A DNA stretch of 64,000 nucleotides from Hevea brasiliensis (Eukaryota; Streptophyta; Magnoliopsida; Malpighiales; Euphorbiaceae), in the NCBI RefSeq assembly GCF_030052815.1, contig NC_079499.1, forward strand, positions 69,331,760 through 69,395,759, written 5' to 3'. Below are positions 36,413 through 50,001 of this stretch, one piece after another (position 1 is the first letter of the stretch; every line of letters begins with the position of its first letter). The notes below the pieces were generated by a model that was given only the letters and a program-made list of their open reading frames with translations, had not been told where the DNA came from and searched no databases. A program made the position numbers and the translations under genes.

Positions 36413-38496
36413 AAACTTGTTGGTTTTGATCATTTTTTCAAAACTTAGGTCTTTTAGGCAAAATTGCCAAATTTTCAATTTTGGTGTCCGTAATTATACT
36501 ATTTCATTGGTCAGTTTACTGTTAGAATTTAGCAAAACTTTCTTCATAGAAAATGTTCCTTATTGTCTTAAGTTTATTCTCCTTTTTGAATCACTCCAAT
36601 TGGAGTTTTGTAGCTTAAGTTATAAGCAAATTATGTTTACTGTTCATGCTACAGAATTTTGTTCTGGCAGATTATTAATTCCAACTTCGTTTAGCAATTT
36701 GATCAAGTTAGGTCCATAATTTGGTCTAACTTTCTTCATATGAAATGTTTTACTATGCCTTAGGTTTCCATCGGTTCAACAATCACCTAAATCGGAGTTT
36801 TCTAGAGAGAGTTATAGCCATTAAAACTTTACTATTCAAATGGCAAATCTGTAGTCTACAGATTCAGTAACCCAACTTGGCTCAGTAATTTTATTGGGTT
36901 AATGGCATAATTTGAGTTGGTGTTCTTCATGAAAGTTTTAGGTCTATATCTCATCTAACCACTGGTAAAATTTCAGGTTATTTTGACCTGAATAGCTCGA
37001 GTTATGACCAAATGAACAAATTGTTCATTTGGTCAGGTTGTGCAGGGCAGCCTGCGATTTCTCAACTTCAGTCACTTTGTTCACTAGGTTTTAGTCACTT
37101 TTTTGGCAGGCTTCCTGAATGAAAATTGTGTCATTTAGTGCCTATTTTCATCCCCAATTGGTCCCATATCGATTGGACTTGTAAAATTTCATTTTTGGTC
37201 TCTCAAAGGAAATTTTGATCATGCTGCCAGCACATGACCTTATCCAATCCGAATTGGCTTTTAATTCCAACACTTCTAACACACCTCATTTGGTCACAAA
37301 TGACCATTTTTCACTTCACATTAGGTCAAAGACACCATTTAAAAGTTTTTCACATTTTTGGTCTCTAAACCCTAATGTCCAAACCCTAATTCACTAACCT
37401 CATGCATTTACTTGATTTCATACCTCTAACCATAGTCATTCAACTAACTAAGGTTTATATACCCAATTAAATCCATCAAACCATGAAAATATACTCCCAT
37501 ATACATGCTGGCTGAAAATCATTCATGGTCCCTCAACAAATTTTTATTTCATTTTAAGCATTTTTATAAGTTAACTAAGTTATAAACACAAGTAATAAAC
37601 TCATTTGCAACTTAAATCACTAACCTTTGTGAAGCAACTTCTAACTCCCCTTTTCTCCAATTTTCTTTCTTCTTTTCTTCTTTCTTTGATGACCAATCTT
37701 CTTCTCAAGTTGCCTAGATAATCTTCAACTATGGTGGCTTACTGTTCTATGGTGAAATCTTATAATATGCAAGCTCAAAATTGAGCTTTAATGGAGGTTT
37801 TGGTGTGGGAGAGGGAGAGTGAAGTTTTTGAAGAAGACTTTTGTGTTTTATTTTTTTTTTCTTTTATTTCTTAAGAAGACCAAAAATCAATTTAAGTAAA
37901 TTTATTAATTATATTCTTTATGGCATCATGCATGATGTCATGCATGATGTCATCTCCCTACACCTTTTTTATTTTCTCTTTTTTTTCTAGTAGTTCTTTA
38001 ATTTAATTCTCGATTACGAAATTTTCTTTTCTCCGATTTTATTTGACAATTAGGTCAGGAGTCAGCTCTCGGGGTCAATTGACCAAATTGCCCCTCGCCG
38101 GTTCTTCCCGGTTTGCAATTAATTTAATATTTCTTCCGGCTCCCTGACCTAATTATTTGATTAGCTTAACAGTTCTTTTTCGTGATTTTCTCTTTTCCAC
38201 TGTGTTCATAAGGGTCCTAAGGACCGCGGCGTCACATTTTACGGTTCAAAATTTGAGTTTAAAACGACTTCGCAGTCGTTCTCGAGAAGGTCACCCATCG
38301 TTGTAACTCTCGGCTCGTTTAACTTCTTATGTTCTATTTTTCTTGTTTATACTTAACTAATTGGACATTACTAATTATTTGTGTTTATGGCTTCTCTAGT
38401 TGTCTTAAGTGTGGTTCTAATCCCCTTAATTGTCCAGACTGACACCGGTCACCGGAACAGTGAAATATACCAGGCTATGCAAATAGGGGTGTTACA

Positions 38497-39963
38497 GTTT
38501 TTATAAAGATTATTGGGGTAGATTAAGTCTACAAAATTTAAATGTTTAAATTATTTATTAGAAATGTGTTGAATGAGTATTGAAACACTTTAAATTTTGG
38601 GTTTCAATAGAAAAGGAGACTAGGAAAGATAAGGAAAAAGTGAGTCAAGGCAGAGAGGTGACTCATTAGAGGCTTGTGCACAATAACTAACCCTTTTTGA
38701 TTTTCAATTTTAATTTTGAATTGAATAAGTTGTGAAATTAATTTATGGCCTCATTTGTGTTGAATATGTTGCTTGACAAAATTATGTGTTGCTAGCCCAC
38801 ATTTTTGGAAAATTATTTTGAATAAAATACGAAAGTGAATTGAATGATATTTTAATGCTTGGAAAATTATTGAAATGGTTTGAAACCACAGTGTCTTGAC
38901 TATATATTTGAATTTTTCACTAGCTTGCCTAGTGGGACGAATTGGATTGTATTCCCTCTCTGGCTGAAGTGTTGAAGTGTGTGCTAGTTGAAGACGAATT
39001 GAATGAGTACTCATATTTGTGCTAGCTAGCCTTGGTATTCCCCATTAGCCTTTGGTTATTGGGACGAATTGGAAATCGTGTCATGATCAAAATTGTGTGT
39101 TTTTTTTAGAATTTTGTTTTATGATTGATGGAATGAAATATGTTTTTATTAAGAAATTTTCTGGCTTTAGAAATAAAGCATGATTTTATATGTATTAATA
39201 TTTGAATTGATTTACTTGGGGAAATTGTGATTTATTTGCTGTGTAAATTATTATTTTCTTGAAATTGTACACCACTGAGTCTTTGGCTCAATGATAGTGT
39301 TTTATTGCTGTCACAGGTAAAGAGGTAAATAAAGCAGTAGAGTAGGCTGCTTGGGACTCGAAATGACTAGAATTTTTGAGATCATTATCGAGTATATTAA
39401 TTGTACCCTTGCAAATTTTTATCTTAATGTATATGCAACTGTGTGTATGTATATTAGACTTGAGCAGTTGTATAATAAATTTTAGAATTTTATTTTGACC
39501 ATTGTAAATATTTGTACTATAAACTTATTATTTCTTATTAATGAAAAATTTAAGTTCTTCTTTTTTGTTTACATTTTTTTGTTAAAATAATGAATTGTTC
39601 GAAATTGTAGTTGTTGATATTAAATTGTGATGAGAATATTAGAGTTGTGGGTATTAAATGTATTGGGAGTGTTTTTAACAGGTTTTTGAAGAAATGTTTT
39701 TCTCAAAATATAGACAGTACTTTGTCGAATTTTCTGTAAAATTTTTAGAGATTTCAGATTAATTTAGAAATTTGATTTATAACCTAAACTTGGATTGAAG
39801 GTTTTATATAATTAATCAGTATTACCCACCACTTAAAAAAGATTGGAAATTGGTTTAAAATCCCTAGTAGTATATTTAATGGGTTATCAGTAGGCGAAGT
39901 TTGGTAATTTATTAGGTATACTACGGGATCATATTATGCCTTATGGAGGGGTAATGTGCGACA
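38497..39963 (+). mobile_element. Solo gypsy LTR 'D', fragment 2
   Basis: Continues LTR D after element B; the first five bases are the repeated TSD GTTTT. It holds an acceptor-like GGGTTTCAATAG (38600), the double-hairpin module (39267-39317) and the end GGTAATGTGCGACA. TSD ATAAA follows at 39964-39968. No coding region. Confidence 0.9.
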
Positions 39964-40515
39964 ATAAATATAAAAATTCAACTTATGAGGCCTAATAGGT
40001 AAATTTAGTATGCAAAAATGAAATTATTGTTGGATTAATTCCTAGAAATAGTTTGAATGGGTATTGAAACACTTTAAAATTATGTGTTTCAGTTGGAAAT
40101 GAGCCACCTAAGGAAGGAAGAAAAATTGGATTAGATCAAGACAACCAAAGAGGTTTGTACATAACTAGTCTTTAATTTATAAATGTTTTACATATTTTGA
40201 ATGATTAAATGATTTTATTGCTACATGATTTATGTTTATCAAGTTATGATTTATTTCAACAATTATTGAAAATTGTTATGGTACGAATGAATTTGGTTTA
40301 GGAAATTGTGATTGAAATGGGGTTTGCATGGAAAAGGAAAATTATAATTTGAATTGTGATTTGCATGAAAAATATTGATTACTGAGATTGACATGGAAAT
40401 GATTTGTATTGTGATTATATGCTCACAAAAAAAAGGGCAATGAATTTTATGATGTTATTTTATATCTCACAACTAATGCTTGACATTGTTATTACCCGTC
40501 TCTAATTTGTTGAGG
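39964..40515 (+). mobile_element. Element A 3' LTR ('C'), fragment 2
   Basis: Resumes LTR C after solo LTR D; the first five bases are the TSD copy. It includes TGTGTTTCAGTTGG (40084), the acceptor-like landmark, and AAGAGGTTTGTAC (40149). It stops at TGAGG (40511-40515), the TSD of solo LTR E. Confidence 0.87.
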
Positions 40516-43298
40516 TGTAACACCCCTATTTGCATAGCCTGGTACATTTTACTATTCCAGTGACCAATGTCGGTTCGGACAATTGAGAGGACTAAAACTA
40601 TGTTTAAGAAGTATAGAAAAGCCCTGAAAAAAAATAAATAGTGATTACTAGATGAAAAAGTAAAAATAAGAAAAACAGAACATAAAAGGTTAAATAAGCC
40701 GGGAGTCACAGCGATGGGTGACCTTCCCAGGAAGTGACTGCGAGGTCAGTGTTAACCAGAATTTCGAACTGGAAAATGTGAAGCCGTGGTTCTCAAGACT
40801 ATTGCAAACACAGTAGAAAAGAGAAAATTACGAAAAAGAGTTATTAAGCAGGTCAAATAATTAGGTCAGGGATCCGGAAGAAATATCAAATAACTTGCAA
40901 ACCAGATTAAATCAGCGAGGGGCAATTTGGTCAATTTACCCCTAGAGCTAACTCCTGACCTAGCTGTCCAATAAAATCAGAGAAGAAAATTTTGGAATTG
41001 GGAATTAAATTTATGAACTAATGGAAAAATAAATGCAAAAGAAAAAGAAAATTGAAAAAGTTTATTATATCATTGGATAACATCATCATGATGTCAAAAC
41101 TAATTTTGATTTTTCCCTACATAATTGACTAAGTCAATTTTTTTTTAAAATAAAACATAAACATAAAATTGGAAAAAAAAATAAATTACTCTTCTTCTTC
41201 CCTACTTGGTCGCCCCACCTCTCTCTCTCTATCCACCATTATAGAACCACCATGAAAGCATGAATCTAAGCTTGATTTCAACCACTTAACCCTACTTTGA
41301 CCCCAAACTAATCCATAAAAACTTGTTAGATCAACTTGAGAAAGCTTTAGAAGAAGGAAAGAAAAGAAGAAAATGAGGGAAATTAAAGAGTTGAACATCA
41401 AAGAAAGGTTAGTGGTTCGAATTGAAAATTTATGTTTAGTACTTATGTTTTTAGTGTAAGTAGCTTAGATCTTAACTTAAAATCAAAAGAAAACACTTGT
41501 TGGGGAAGTAATATGGAAATTTCAGCCAGCTTATGTTAGGGTTTGAAATGAATGATTTTGAGGTGTTTAATTGGTTGTTTAGGTTGAATGAAGTATGTAG
41601 ACATTGAATGTGCATTTTGAATGCATTAGATTTGAACTCTATGTAATTAGGGTTTTGAGCATGTGAAAAATTGGAGAAAAAGTTGAGAATTGGTTAATTA
41701 ATGTAATTGACCTTACTTAAGTTGAGAAATGGTCAATTGTGACCATTTGTGATGTGTGTGAATTGTTAAAACCAAGTTTCAATTCGGATTGGTTAGGGTC
41801 AGTGTGCTGATAGCTTGACTTAGGTCCCTTTCAGGGACCAAAACTTAAAATTTACCTACCCAATTGGTGTGAGGCCAATTGGGAATGAAACTAGACACAA
41901 AATGGAAATTTTTCATTTGGGATTCATGCCCAGAAAATGACCATAACTTAGTGAACAATTAGACCAAATCCGGATTTAGGCACACTGCCCTATACAAAAA
42001 TGACCAAATGAATAGTAGTTACTTAAATGTCCATAACTTGGTCTAGGAAGGTCCAAATGACCTGAATTTCATATCGATGGAAAGCTGAGACATAGCTCTA
42101 CAACTTTCATGAAGAAAAAAAACCCAAATTTTGACCATAACCTATCCAAAAAGTCACCTGAAGTCAGCACACTAAAACTACCAGTATCCAGAAAATGCCC
42201 AGAATTCTTGGTAACACCAAATCCGGCCAGCCTTAGAAAAATAGGCATAACTTAGGCTAAAAAACTCCAAATGGAGTGATTCAAAAAGGGAATTAAAGCT
42301 AAGACAATAAGGAACAACTTTGATGAAGGAAACTTAGCCAAATTCTCACAGTAACCAGACTAATGGAATAGTAGAATACAGGGGACCAAAACTGAAAAAT
42401 TGTAATTTCTCTTAGGAGACTTAGAAATTTAATTGGCAATCAATGCCAACAAAATTGACACCCAAAATGTGGTATATGAGTGCAATTAGAACTAATAAAC
42501 CTATTAAGTATAGAAAGGTTAACATTTTGAATTGAATAGTGTCATGAATAGTGCCACCATACACAAAAATATGAAAGACCCGAAATTTATAAACCGTAAT
42601 AGGTAGGATAAATCTGCAAAGAAATTATTAGAATTTAAGTATTAGAAATGGATACTGAAGCACTTTAAATATATGTGTTTTAATTGGAAAAGAATCTTCG
42701 AAGGAGAAAAGAAAGTTTGAGTAAATTGAGTTGACAAAAGAGGTTTGTGCACAACTAGTTTTAAATTGCTAATGTTTTGCATATCTAATTAGAGTATTTA
42801 ATTTTATGTTCTTTATTTATTATGTTTACCAATTATTAAATTTATTTCAATGATTATTGAAATGTGTTATAGTATAAATGAGTTTAGTTGTGGGAAAATG
42901 ATTAAGTTATGATTTTATTTTAGATATGAATTGAATGAGTTCAGTTTTGGAAATTTATTAATGAAATGGGATTTGCATGGAAAAATACAAATTTATGCTT
43001 TGAATTGTGATGAGCATAAAAATTATTGGATATTGGAATTGACTTTGAATTGAATTGTGCTGTGATTTATACTCCCAAAAAGGACAAAGAAATTCATGAT
43101 ATTGTTTTATATCTCACTATAGATGCTTGACTAGGTTATTACCCGTGTCCCTTATTTGTTGAGGAGACAATGGAGTTAGCTTTATTTTGTTTTGAATACC
43201 ATGGTATGTGCACAGGCTTAAATTCTCCTCTTATTAGAGGTTAGATCTAAGTTTTTCATTGGCCCTTTTCGGAAGTTTCATTATTGTGTTGTGTACTG
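40516..43298 (+). mobile_element. Solo gypsy LTR 'E', fragment 1
   Basis: Starts TGTAACACCCCTATTTGC next to TSD TGAGG; the other TSD copy is at 50002-50006. Landmarks: CAGCGATGGGTGACC (40710), the TGACATCA region near 41085 (weak), CTCTCTCTCT (41220), donor-like AAAGGTTAGTGG (41403), ~191-base units (41870-42340) and acceptor-like TGTGTTTTAATTGG (42677). It is cut at 43298 by LTR F. With inserts removed, E is about 3.9 kb. Confidence 0.9.
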
Positions 43299-43464
43299 TG
43301 TAACACCCCTATTTACATAGCCTGGTATATTTCACTGTTCCGATGATCGGTATTGGTCCGAATAATTAAGAGAAGTAGAACCACGTCTAAGACACCTAGA
43401 TAAGCCCTGAACACAAATAATTAGTAATTGCCAAGTAGTTAAGTATAAATAAGAAAAACAGAAC
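43299..43464 (+). mobile_element. Solo gypsy LTR 'F', fragment 1
   Basis: Starts TGTAACACCCCTATTTAC, flanked by TSD TACTG (43294-43298; partner 48848-48852). Only 166 bases precede the J-family insertion G. It continues at 45512. Confidence 0.9.
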
Positions 43465-45506
43465 TGTAACACCCTCATTATAGCAATTATGTACATTCTA
43501 CTGTTAAGGTAACCGGTATCGGTTCGGACAGCTATAACGTCTGGAAAAATAATTAGACTACAGTGAGGAACAATAATTAACTCAAATATTAATAAGAAAA
43601 ATTTAAAAAAATTTTAGAAATAAAATACAACTAAGTTAAATGAGCCGGTGCCCAAGCGATGGGTAACCCAGTGGGAAGTTGCGGTTCTCGCAATTAGGAG
43701 CCCTAGACCCGGGGGAAAAATTATAAAATAATTTTTAAGACTCCAGAGAAGGGTCATTGAGGTTCCTATGGCATTAGAATGCCAAGAAAATACCTAGAAA
43801 ATTTTTTCAATCGGTACAGACAATTTTGACCCGTTAAGCCAAACGGAGGGCATTTTGGTCATTTCGCCTTCAGAGGTGATTTTTGGCCGACTTGTCCAGT
43901 TAAGTAAATAATTATTATAATCTAAAATATAAATAAATATTGCTAAAAATTGAATTGAAAATGAGTAGAAAAGAAAAGAAAAGAAAAAATGAAAGGAATT
44001 GAGAATAATGACATCACATGATGTCCTTGCAATGCCCTCCACCAATCAAATTTCAACAAGCACTTTAAAAGGAGATAATTGAGACAAAAATTGAAAAACA
44101 AAATCTGCATCTTCTCTCCCAAAACCAGCCAGCAGCCACCTCTCCCATTTCCACCAATGTTATCCTTCATTACACCTTGCTAACTTTGAATTTTTCACCA
44201 TAAAATCCCTACCTTCCTTCATAAAAATTTAATATTACATCTTGAGCAAGTGATTAGCTGCCAAGAAAGTGAAGGAAAATTAAAGTTTGGCTAAGAGAAA
44301 ATTCTGCCTTCCTAAGGTTAGTGCTAAATTCTTACTTCTTCCTCTTATAATGATGAAAATAAAGTGAATTACACTAGAATTACATAATAAATGATGAAAA
44401 TAAAGTGAGTTACACTAGGATTACATGATAAATGATGAAATTGATGGATATATGTTAGACTAAGAATCCAGCCAGCTTGTGTAGGAGTAGGATTTGAAGT
44501 GTTTTATTGCAAATAAAATGGATAACTTGCTGGGTTATGATGAGAAGTGTGATTAGTATGTTTAATTGGTGTGTGTTGTGTGAACCTTGAATTTGAGCTA
44601 GGGTTTTGGGAGAGAAACTTGGACTTTGCTTGTGAAATGGTGAGTGAACATCCTAATGGTCAATTAGTGACCATTTGAGGCAAGTTAATCATAATGAGAA
44701 CAAAAGATAATTAATATTATACACATTATATTAAATTAAATTGATTCTTAAATATTCAAATTATGCTTCGTTCTTTCTTTATTTGTATATTTTATTTTGT
44801 TGTTCTATTATTGCACCACTAAGCAGCAATGCTTATCGCGATGGATTTGTTTCCTCGCGCAGGTACTTTGACTAAGATTTTTGGAGTCTAGATCTGCAGA
44901 AGTGGCTGGAGTATTCAAGGTTGTCACCTCCTCAGCAATGCATGTAGATAGGGCCCATATAGATCATATTTTGTATTTAGTATAAAATGCTAGATATTGT
45001 ATTATAATGTAGATTATGAGCAGGTAATTAATAGAAATGTAATGTAATTTAATAAATTAGCTTTTTCATATGTAATTAATTTATATATCATGTAAATTAT
45101 GAAATTATGTAAATTAAAGAAATTTGAAAATTTTACTTATGTGATTTGAGCATGAATGAGATTGTATGGATTCGAAGACAGATTTGAAATATATAGATAA
45201 TGCATGGAAATGAATATGAAATTGAGGTATATGAATGAGATGTGAACTATGAGATGGTTATGAAATAATTGATGAGATTTTATTTGTAAAATATTATTAA
45301 AACTTTCAAACAGGTAAATAGTAAATTACGTCAACTTGTAATAAAATAGGGGAAACTCTGCTGGTTTCTCCGTCGAAGAATAATTAATATTAAAATATAA
45401 CGAGATCAAAATATGAAAGGAATAAAGTAAGATAAGATAGGGTGCTCCGGCACCGAATGTAGCACACTTTGCTCGGCTACACTGTAGCCGGGTGAGGGGT
45501 GTTACA
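43465..45506 (+). mobile_element. J-family copy 'G' with internal deletion
   Basis: 2042 bases, TGTAACACCCTCATT...GGTGAGGGGTGTTACA, with TSD AGAAC (43460-43464, 45507-45511). The first ~1.2 kb matches the start of the full-length J element and the last ~0.76 kb its end. About 2.1 kb of the J middle (roughly 33500-35605), including the ~191-base units and the 20-base repeats, is missing. About 60 bases of AT-rich filler at 44690-44750 mark the join. The double hairpin is kept at 44812-44865. The open frames on the other strand here are not genes. Confidence 0.9.
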
Positions 45507-48500
45507 AGAACACAAGAAGTTAAATGAGTTGGGAGTCACAGCGATGGGTGAGCTTCTCAGGAAGGACTGCGAGGTCAGTCTAAACTCAAATTTCGAACCA
45601 TAAAATGTGACGCTGCGGTCTTTAGGACTATTGTGAACACAGTGGAAAAGAGAGAATCATGAAAAAGAATTGTTAAGCAGGTCAAATAATTAGGTCAGGG
45701 ATCCGGAAGAAATATCGAATAACTTGCAAACCGGATTGAACTAGCGAGGGGCAATTTGGTCAATTCACCCCTAGAGCTGACACCTGACCTAACTGTCCAA
45801 TAAAATTGGAGAAAAGAAAAATTTGGGATCAAGAATTAAATTAAATAACTAATGGAAAAAAACAAAAGAAAAAGAAAAAGAAAATGAAAAATTCAAAAAG
45901 TAAAGGCATTATGACATCACTAAAGTGATGTATGCATGACACCAAAATTAATTTAATTTCTAATTTAATTATTTTGAGGATAATTATACTAATAAAAAGA
46001 CAAAGTAAAAAGAATATTTTATTTTTTCTCTTCTTCCTTTGCCATGACTTCTCTCCCTCCTCACCCTCTCTTCCAATTTCCTCCATTAAAGCTTGTTATC
46101 AAGCTTTTTAAACCCCAAATTACACCATAAATGTTTTGTGAAAAACAGTAGAAACCTCAAATTGAACCTCAAGAAGAAGATTTAAGGAGAAAAACTTGAA
46201 GAAGATTTGAAGAAACAAGAATTTAGAAGAGCTCCATAAGAGGTAAGCTCTCTTTTAAACTAATTAGGCTTTGTATGCATAGATATAGGCTTGAAGATAA
46301 GGATTTAACTTTAGAAAACACAAAAATTATTTATGAATTTTAATGAAAGAAATTTTGCCAGCCATAGTCCTTTAGAGTTTTGATGATGTTTAGTTAAATT
46401 AACTATGAATTCTTGGTGAATTGATGTTGTATAGATGATGTGTATGTGTAAATTGCATGAATTGAAGAAATTAGAAGATTAGGGTTTTTGAGCCATGGAA
46501 TTTGGGGGAAAAATTTAGAGAAAATTTGTAATTGATGTATTGGAATCTAATTGAGGTTTGAAATGGTCATTTGGAGTAATTTGTGGTGTGTTTGAATTGA
46601 TAGAACCAAAGTGCAATTTGGATTAGTTAGAATTCATATTTTGGCAGCTTGACCTAGGTCCCTTTTAGAGATCAAAACTGAAAATTTATCAACCCAATTG
46701 GTGTAAGGCCAATTGAAAATGAAACTAGACACAAAATGACACATTTTTCATTCAAGAATTATGCCCAGAAAGTGACCATAACTTAGTGAACAATTAGGCC
46801 AAATCCGGAATTGAGCAAACTGACCTATACAAAAATGACCAAATGAATAGTAGTTACGTGAATGACCATAACTTGGTCTAGGAAGGTCCAAATGACCTGA
46901 ATTTTATACCAAAATAAATATGAGACATAGCTCTACAACTTTCATGAAGAAAACAAATCCAAAATTTGATCATAAGCTGTCCAAAAACTCACCTGCAGTC
47001 AACCCACAAAAACTGCCATTAACCAGTAAATGCCCAGAATTCTGGGTAACACCAAATCTAGCTAGCCATGTTCAAATGGCCATAACTAGGGCTACAAAAC
47101 TCCAAATGGAGTGATTCAAAAAGGAAAATAAAGTTAAGACAATAAGAAACAACTTCTAAGAAGAAAACTTAGCTAAATTGCTACAGCAACTTGACCAATA
47201 GAACAGTACATGACAAAACACCAAATTTGAAATTTTGGAATTTCACCTAAAAGACTTAAGATTTGAGGAAAACAACCAAAACAAATAAATTAGGTACCTA
47301 AAATGTGGTATGTGGGTGAAATTAGAATTCCTATACCTATTAGGCATGAGAAAGTCAACAATTTGACCTGAATAATATCATAAATAGTAACCCCGAAATG
47401 CAAAATTCAAAGAACTTTAATTTAAGTACATTAGAGTTAGAAATAAATAGATGTGAAATTATTATGAAATTTATTATAAGTTATGATACTGAAACACTGT
47501 GAAATTGTGTGTTTCAGTTGAAAAGAATATCGGGAAAGAACCCGAAGCATCGAGTCAAGGCCAAGAGGCGACTCGCATAAGGTTTGTGCACAACATAAAC
47601 ATTCTTTGAAATTTTTTTGCAAAGCGCATGAAATGATTTATGGTTTATTTATATTGCGAAATAATGATTGAAATGTACACTATGTTTTTTTATCTAAATT
47701 GTTGGAAATTTGATGATATGTGATTTAATTGTCAGTAAATGTTTGATAAATTGATAAGATAGTTTTGAAACTACAGTGTCATGACCATATATTTGAATGT
47801 CTCACTAGCATGACTAGTGAGAGAAATTAGTTTCGAATTTTGATTCCTTATCTGGCTGAAGTGTTGAGGTGTGTGCCAGTAAAAGAAATTTGAATGGGTA
47901 CCCATAGTTTGAGCTAGCTAGCCTTGTGATTTCTCATAAGCCTCCAGTTATTGAGATGAATATGCTTCGAATGGCATGATATAACTGTGTCATTTTATGA
48001 AATTGATTTTAGAATTCCTAAATGAAATTGTTGGACTAAAAGTTTATAAATCATGTTTTGCATATGTCTTTCATTTTCAGCAATGTGTTTGAATAAGTAT
48101 GATTTGAATTATGTATAAATGTTATTTTAGTATGTTGTGTACCACTAAGTCATAGTACTCAGCGATGGCTGTTATTGCTGTCGCAGATATAGAGATTAGA
48201 GGAGCAGCAGAGTGAGCCGCTGAGGATATTGGAGCTACACCCCTAAAGTTCTGTCGGGTATATTTTATACCCTGATTGTAATAGTTATTTTGATGTATGT
48301 AAATGTATGTACATGTATAAACTGGTCATGAGCAGTTGTATAAAGTTTGTAATAATATTAGTTTGGATTTTCTAATGTAAATTTTGGGTTGATGAATGTA
48401 AATTGTTTTAACTTTAATGAAATATGAATGAAATTATTTAGTATTATTTTTTATGATATTTGAATCAAAAATTATGTTGGAATTTTGAAGTTTGGAAAAA

Positions 48501-48847
48501 ATTGATGTTGAGTTTGTTATGGTAGTGATGGATTTGATGAAAAGAATTATAGGAAGTGTTTTTACAGGTTTTAGAAGAACTATTTTTCACAAATATAGAC
48601 GGCACTCAGCCAAAATTTTTTTAAAATTGAGAACAAATAAAAATAGATAAAAATTTTAACTAGTTTTCAAACTTTAATTAAATGTTTTTAATACCTATTA
48701 GAAAATGCTCACCACTTCTAAAAAGTAAGAAAATTGTTTTAAAATCCCTTGTAGGGTACTTAATGAGTTATCGGTAGGTAAAGTTCGGTAGTTCATTAGG
48801 TATTCTACGGGATCATGTTATGCCTTACAGAGGGGTAAGGTGTGACA
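45507..48847 (+). mobile_element. Solo gypsy LTR 'F', fragment 2
   Basis: Resumes F after G (AGAAC is the TSD copy). Landmarks: CAGCGATGGGTGAGC (45540), TGACATCAC (45912), donor-like AAGAGGTAAGCTC (46240), ~191-base units (46690-47200), acceptor-like TGTGTTTCAGTTG (47508), AAGAGGCGACTCGC (47563), double hairpin (48136-48187), and the end GGTAAGGTGTGACA. F totals about 3.5 kb without G. No internal region is present. Confidence 0.9.
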
Positions 48848-50001
48848 TACTGTACACGATGATTCGACCTCCCCGACCATAGGGAGTTAAAATCCCTATT
48901 CGAACTCTCCGACCATAGGGAGTTAGAATCACCACAAAGATGGCCCTTTCGGATTAGTCTTGCAGAGTTAGTGAGATAAAGAACGGTTTTTGAATAGTAA
49001 AGAATTGTAATTTCAATTAGGATTTATGTATTTTTGATTTTATTGAAATTAAAATTTGTTTCCATAAATTACTGGAATTACTTTAAATATTCAGTTATGA
49101 TTTGATAAATTGAAATTCTTGAGCAGAGACATTTTAACAAATGATTTATTTTATTGACAATGAATATTTTGATTTTTGAAATTTTGATTGAATTTCAAGA
49201 TTTCCAAATTCTTTGCTAAAATTTTGGTAAGGTATTGTATATCATATTTTAAATCATGGTTGTGCACCACTGAGTTCACCACTCAACGATAGCTTTGTAT
49301 GTTGTCTCAAGTGAAAGTAAAGATAGAGTAGCCGAGTGAGATTGCTAATAGGTGCGCCTTGAAGACTCATTGGGATTAACTTCGGGTATGTTAGAAGTAT
49401 ATTCTTGTACATTAGAGTTTGATGTATGCATGCAATTATATGTATGTAAATTATTTGAGCAGTTGTACAAAAACTCTTGTTATATTATTTTGGTATGTCA
49501 TGAAATGCAAATTATTATAATGTTCAAACTTATTTTTGAGTTTTGTAATGAATGTAAATTAATTTTTCTTTAGTGGAATATGAATGAAGTTATTTAATAT
49601 TATTTCTGAAGACAATTGAATTGAGAATTGTTTAGAATTATGGAGTTGGGAGAAATGATGTTGATTTGTGTTGTGGTAGCGGTTGATTTTGATAAAATAA
49701 ATTATTGGAAGTGTTTTTACAGCTGTTTGAAGAACTATTTTTTCCAAATATAGACGGCACTCTACCGAAAATTTTTCAAAATTTGCATAAAAATAAAAAT
49801 GGATAAAAATTTTAACTAGTCTTTAAACTTTAAGTAAATGTTTTTTAATACCTGCTATAAAAGCTCACCACTTTCAAAAGTAAGAAAATTGTTTTAAAAT
49901 CCCTTATAGTGTATTTAATGGGTTATCGGTCGACAGAGTCGGTAATTTATTAGGTATACTACGGGATCATGTTATTCCTTACAGAGGGGTAAAGTGTGAC
50001 A
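48848..50001 (+). mobile_element. Solo gypsy LTR 'E', fragment 2
   Basis: Resumes E after F (TACTG is the TSD copy). It contains two GACCATAGGGAGTTA blocks (48875, 48910), the double hairpin (49261-49310) and the end GGGTAAAGTGTGACA at 50001, then TSD TGAGG. Confidence 0.9.

Larger units (their letters stand above)
18405..38496 (-). mobile_element. Element B: Tekay-type gypsy retrotransposon with two nested insertions
   Basis: A structurally complete minus-strand LTR retrotransposon. The 5' LTR is 30684-38496 (split by a J-family insert), the primer site 30664-30675, gag 29308-30495, protease 28749-29307, pol 22133-25046 (split from protease by solo LTR L), the polypurine tract 22087-22101 and the 3' LTR 18405-22086. 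TSD GTTTT occurs at 18400-18404 and 38497-38501. After removal of the inserts both LTRs come to 3682 bases. Gag and pol carry multiple stops and frameshifts, so it is not autonomous. In the first ~255 aligned bases its LTRs differ at about 14 sites, so the insertion is not recent. Confidence 0.95.
30684..38496 (-). mobile_element. Element B 5' LTR, split by a J-family element
   Basis: On the minus strand it runs from TGTAACACCCC at 38496 to GGTGTGACA at 30684, interrupted by the J insertion (32287-36412). After the insert and one TSD copy are removed it is 3682 bases, exactly the length of the 3' LTR. It has TGACATCA motifs near 37930, a donor-like GGTTAGT at 37618-37624, ~191-base units at 36530-37160 and the double hairpin at 31408-31455. 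Confidence 0.93.
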
